A stretch of 24,111 nucleotides of DNA. Source: Basidiobolus meristosporus CBS 931.73 (lineage: Eukaryota > Basidiobolomycota > Basidiobolomycetes > Basidiobolales > Basidiobolaceae). The DNA lies in the NCBI GenBank assembly GCA_002104905.1, contig MCFE01000954.1:1-24111 (forward strand), read 5' to 3'. Within the stretch, counting starts at the first letter, position 1, and each line of letters opens with the position of its first letter. Positions 21,516 through 24,111 of this stretch are shown one piece after another. The notes under the pieces are model-generated. The model saw nothing but the letters and a program-made list of their open reading frames with translations, was not told the DNA's origin and made no database searches. The translations under genes and the position numbers were made by a program.

Positions 21516-21719
21516 AAGAATCGAACCATGATTGGGCCTGCATATATTATCAGAGAAGTCGAAAACCATCCCTTTTTTTCTCGAAATGGTCGATCCGCTC
21601 ACCAGATAGGGAATTCCCACAGAGGCAACCAATCTGCCAGCGTGCTAGATACCAGGAAACTTTGTGTCCCTTGCCAGCTATTTTCCCACTTTAGTTTCTT
21701 TCCAACCCAAACCACGAAG

Positions 21720-23733
21720 ATGAGACACCGATCGAACCTGTTGGAGAATTTAAGAGCTCGCGAGAACGGCGAGTATTTTGGGCGAGAGAGCCCACTTCTG
21801 GCTGGTATGACCCCGTTGTTTCCTTCTCTCCCACGATCACTTCAAGGAGCTTTCTAATTCACTCCCACTTTGTTCTTTACAGAGCGGCGGCTATACTCCA
21901 ATCCGACATACCTGACCGAGAGGCTCACATTGACGAACATCCTTTCGGAGCACACCGGCTGCGTAAACACCGTCAACTGGAATGAGACGGGGGAATTGCT
22001 GGTCTCCGGTTCGGACGATACTAAGCTTTGCATTTGGAAGTATCCGGAAGGTAGTTTACTTAGTAGCATCGAGACCGATCACGAAGCAAACATATTCTGC
22101 ACGAAATTCATGCCTTCTACCAATAGCCAAGTGGTGATTTCGTGTGCTGGCGACAATGTGGTGAAGGTGTGGGATGTGTGGAAAGACGAAGGTGCGTGTC
22201 GACACACATACAAATGCAACTTGGCCAGCACCAAACGCATCGTCACCGAGCCAGGAAATCCCTACGTATTTCTTACGTGCAGCGAAGACGGTAAGTGCAT
22301 GGCTTCTACCAGTCGTCCGAGCCCCCAACTAACCCAGCCTCCGATGATGCCTTAGGCACCGTCCGGAACTTCGATCTCAGGGAGTCTCACCAGTGCCAGA
22401 GCGTATGTCGCACAAATCTGGTGGTCAACTTCCGACCCTACTTGATCGAGCTGAACTCAATCACCTTGAACCCCATTCACCCCCAATACATCGCCATCGG
22501 CGGAGGGGATCCATATGTGTATCTATGGGACAGGAGAATGGTCAGTGCGAAAACTGCCCTGGATCCTCGGCACCAGATGGAGTACTGTGTCAAGAAGTTC
22601 AAGCCGAACAAAAGCAAATCCGACCACGTCACGGCGGTGAAGTTCAGCGAAAGCAACGGCCGGGAGTTGCTCGGCAGCTGGTCCAATGACTTTGTGCATC
22701 TTTTCGACATCCACGAAAGCAAGGAGAAGGTGGGCACTGAGAAGCCCCCCACCAAGGTCAGGAGAAACTCGTGCACGTACCTTGATAGCAAACGAAAGAA
22801 ATCAAGGTATGCCGAGGACTCCGAGAGCGACGACTGCGAGTTGCACACTTCCGAGCCCAGCCTGGACCAGACGGAGGACCCAAGCTCGGAGGAAGACATC
22901 GATTTCAACCAACTCACTGAGCTGATTCAGAATGACTGGGAAGATCAAGAGTTGCTTTCCGAGTCGGAGGGTGCCCAGAGCGAGGTCGGTTCTGAGGTAG
23001 AGCAGGGGCTGGATCTTATCACAAGCCGGATAATGGAGGCGAACAGCGACATCGATAGCTCCGATGTCATGGAGGCCATCGAGAGCTTTTTAGACGGGGA
23101 TTCTGGAGACGAGTCCAGCGACGAGGACTTCACCTCGGAATACAAGAACATACAGACGATCTTCAACTCGGTGATCGAGGAAGTGAGGGAATCGACCACG
23201 TACAAGGGACACTGCAACGTCCAAACGATCAAGGATGTGAACTTCTATGGACCGAACGACGAATACGTCATATCGGGCAGCGACGACGGGAACTTCTTTA
23301 TCTGGGACAAGAAGTCGCGGAGGATTGTTCAAATCCTGAAAGGCGATGAGGATGTAGTCAACTGTATTCAGGTAAGTTCTGCAACTTCAATATCAACAGC
23401 CGATCCTAACGACAGCCCCATCAGGGACATCCATTCGAACCGGCCATTGCCGTCTCCGGTATCGATTCCACAATCAAGATCTTCACACCACAAGTACAGG
23501 GGCCACATGAGGAATTTGAGCCCACGGTCAACGGCGCCCCAGCCACCAGTCCGAATCACGTATGGAGCAGCAAGTCCTTGTTGGCCAGGGAAGAGGAAAT
23601 CGTCATGTCCAACGAGAACAGACGACAAGAAGGAATCTGGGGTGCCCCCATCACCGGATCCTTTTTAAGATTCCTCCTTACCAGAGCAGGAGCTATTGAT
23701 TCTAGTTCCGATGACATGGACCAGAATAGCTAG
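21720..23733 (+). CDS. DCAF6/DCAF8-like WD40 protein (predicted CUL4-DDB1 substrate receptor)
   Basis: 605 aa in four exons: 21720-21804, 21883-22290, 22356-23371, 23425-23733 (introns 78, 65 and 53 nt). The protein opens with RSNLLENLRAREN and ERRLYSNPTYLTERL, like the DCAF6 N-terminus. It then has five WD blades (e.g. HTGCVNTVNWNETGELLVSG, HEANIFCTKFMPSTNSQVV, GNPYVFLTCSEDGTVRNFD), an insert of about 150 residues, and two more blades (VISGSDDGNFFIWDKK; GHPFEPAIAVSGIDSTIKIF). Seven blades broken by a long acidic, disordered insert is the DCAF6/DCAF8 layout. YLWDRRM carries the WDxR motif by which DCAFs contact DDB1. The insert has a basic, nuclear-signal-like patch (KRKKSRY) and a long Ser/Asp/Glu stretch. 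The tail ends SSSDDMDQNS and TAG. Family placement is strong; the choice between DCAF6 and DCAF8 orthology, and the substrate, is unknown. Confidence 0.93.
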
Positions 23734-23916
23734 AGAGTTTGTGAATATTTGATGTTGTAAATTTGCTCCTGTTTCCTGTTTCCTGTTTTATTACCAAGCA
23801 AAATTAAACCCGATGTGACTGATCAATCGTCCGGGAAAAATGGTCCTAATTTCATGACCCTATCCTGCACGTATACTTGGATTGATACGGGCTTGTATTT
23901 CTTTGCTATCACGAAT

Positions 23917-24111
23917 ATGGAACCATCTCACGAAAAATCCCCCTCTGACTTTCTCAAGCACATCATCGGACATCCAGTCCAAGTAAAGCTGAACTCCGGC
24001 GTTGACTACAGAGGTAAGGGCATCCTTTGGCTGCTGTGATCTATCAGCCTAACTCAACAAACCTAGGGATTCTCGCGTGCCTGGACGGTTACATGAACAT
24101 TGCCCTCGAAC
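23917..24111 (+). CDS. LSM6: U6 snRNA-associated Sm-like protein LSm6, 5' part
   Basis: A subunit of the Lsm2-8 ring on the U6 snRNA 3' end (nuclear splicing) and of the Lsm1-7 ring (cytoplasmic mRNA decapping). Exon 1 is 23917-24013 and exon 2 starts at 24067, after a 53-nt intron (GTAAGG...ACCTAG), and runs off the window. Exon 1 encodes KSPSDFLKHIIGHPVQVKLN and SGVDYRG; exon 2 encodes GILACLDGYMNIALE. This is the Sm1 motif and is nearly identical to LSm6 from yeast to human (SGVDYRGVLACLDGYMNIALE-type). The start MEPSHEKS fits the usual short N-terminus; an upstream in-frame ATG at 23815 would add 34 unlikely residues. The C-terminal Sm2 motif lies outside the window. It sits 183 bp after the WD40 gene, on the same strand. 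Confidence 0.96.

Noticed and set aside
23815-23916. N-terminal extension of LSm6
   Set aside because: LSm6 is about 80-90 aa with a very short N-terminus; MEPSHEKS at 23917 fits.

Overview
The window looks like fungal nuclear DNA. Its genes are cut by many short spliceosomal introns (53-89 nt, GT-AG, often with a CTRAC/CTAAT-like branch site). The proteins are of fungal/opisthokont type: glycogen synthase with an arginine-rich allosteric segment, a GCK-III/Ste20 kinase, TXNL1, a DCAF6/8-like WD40 protein and LSm6. High intron density, metazoan-like families (a CDC42SE/SPEC-like CRIB peptide, DCAF6, TXNL1) and retrotransposon debris between genes suggest a non-Dikarya or otherwise intron-rich fungus. 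The exact lineage cannot be read from the sequence. I had no alignment tools, so all matches are by eye and from knowledge of the families.

Layout. 24-528: last exon of glycogen synthase (+). 529-4180: gene-poor, AT-rich DNA containing decayed LTR fragments (about 1136-2321). 4185-5640: CCAAT/TATA promoter and a two-exon bHLH-zipper transcription factor (+). 5641-10682: 5 kb with no recognisable gene, holding one decayed solo LTR (9307-9655) and small tandem repeats. 10678-15374: a complete Ty1/copia retrotransposon on the minus strand, with a 5-bp target duplication (ATACT), two 350-bp LTRs that read as identical, a primer site, a polypurine tract and one uninterrupted gag-pol frame. 16020-18267: a 16-exon GCK-III (MST3/Nak1-like) protein kinase (-). 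18268-18920: bidirectional promoter. 18921-19554: a small CRIB-motif protein hidden by introns (+). 20092-21485: nine-exon thioredoxin-PITH protein TXNL1 (+). 21720-23733: four-exon DCAF6/8-like WD40 protein (+). 23917-24111: start of LSM6 (+), cut by the window end.

The genes do not form one pathway. The kinase and the CRIB peptide are divergently paired, and both families belong to Cdc42-type polarity signalling. TXNL1 is a known proteasome-associated thioredoxin and DCAF proteins are substrate receptors of CUL4-DDB1 ubiquitin ligases, so two adjacent genes touch protein turnover; this may be chance.

Most unusual points: (1) the copia primer site matches the anticodon arm of initiator tRNA-Met, and its AUG appears to be the gag-pol start codon; (2) a segment of about 54 bp inside the LTR, bounded by inverted repeats, is in opposite orientations in different LTR copies; (3) an LTR foldback lies at 1136-1569; (4) the TXNL1 active site reads WCQPC; (5) very small exons occur, including a 9-nt exon coding the catalytic Asp-Ile-Lys of the kinase.
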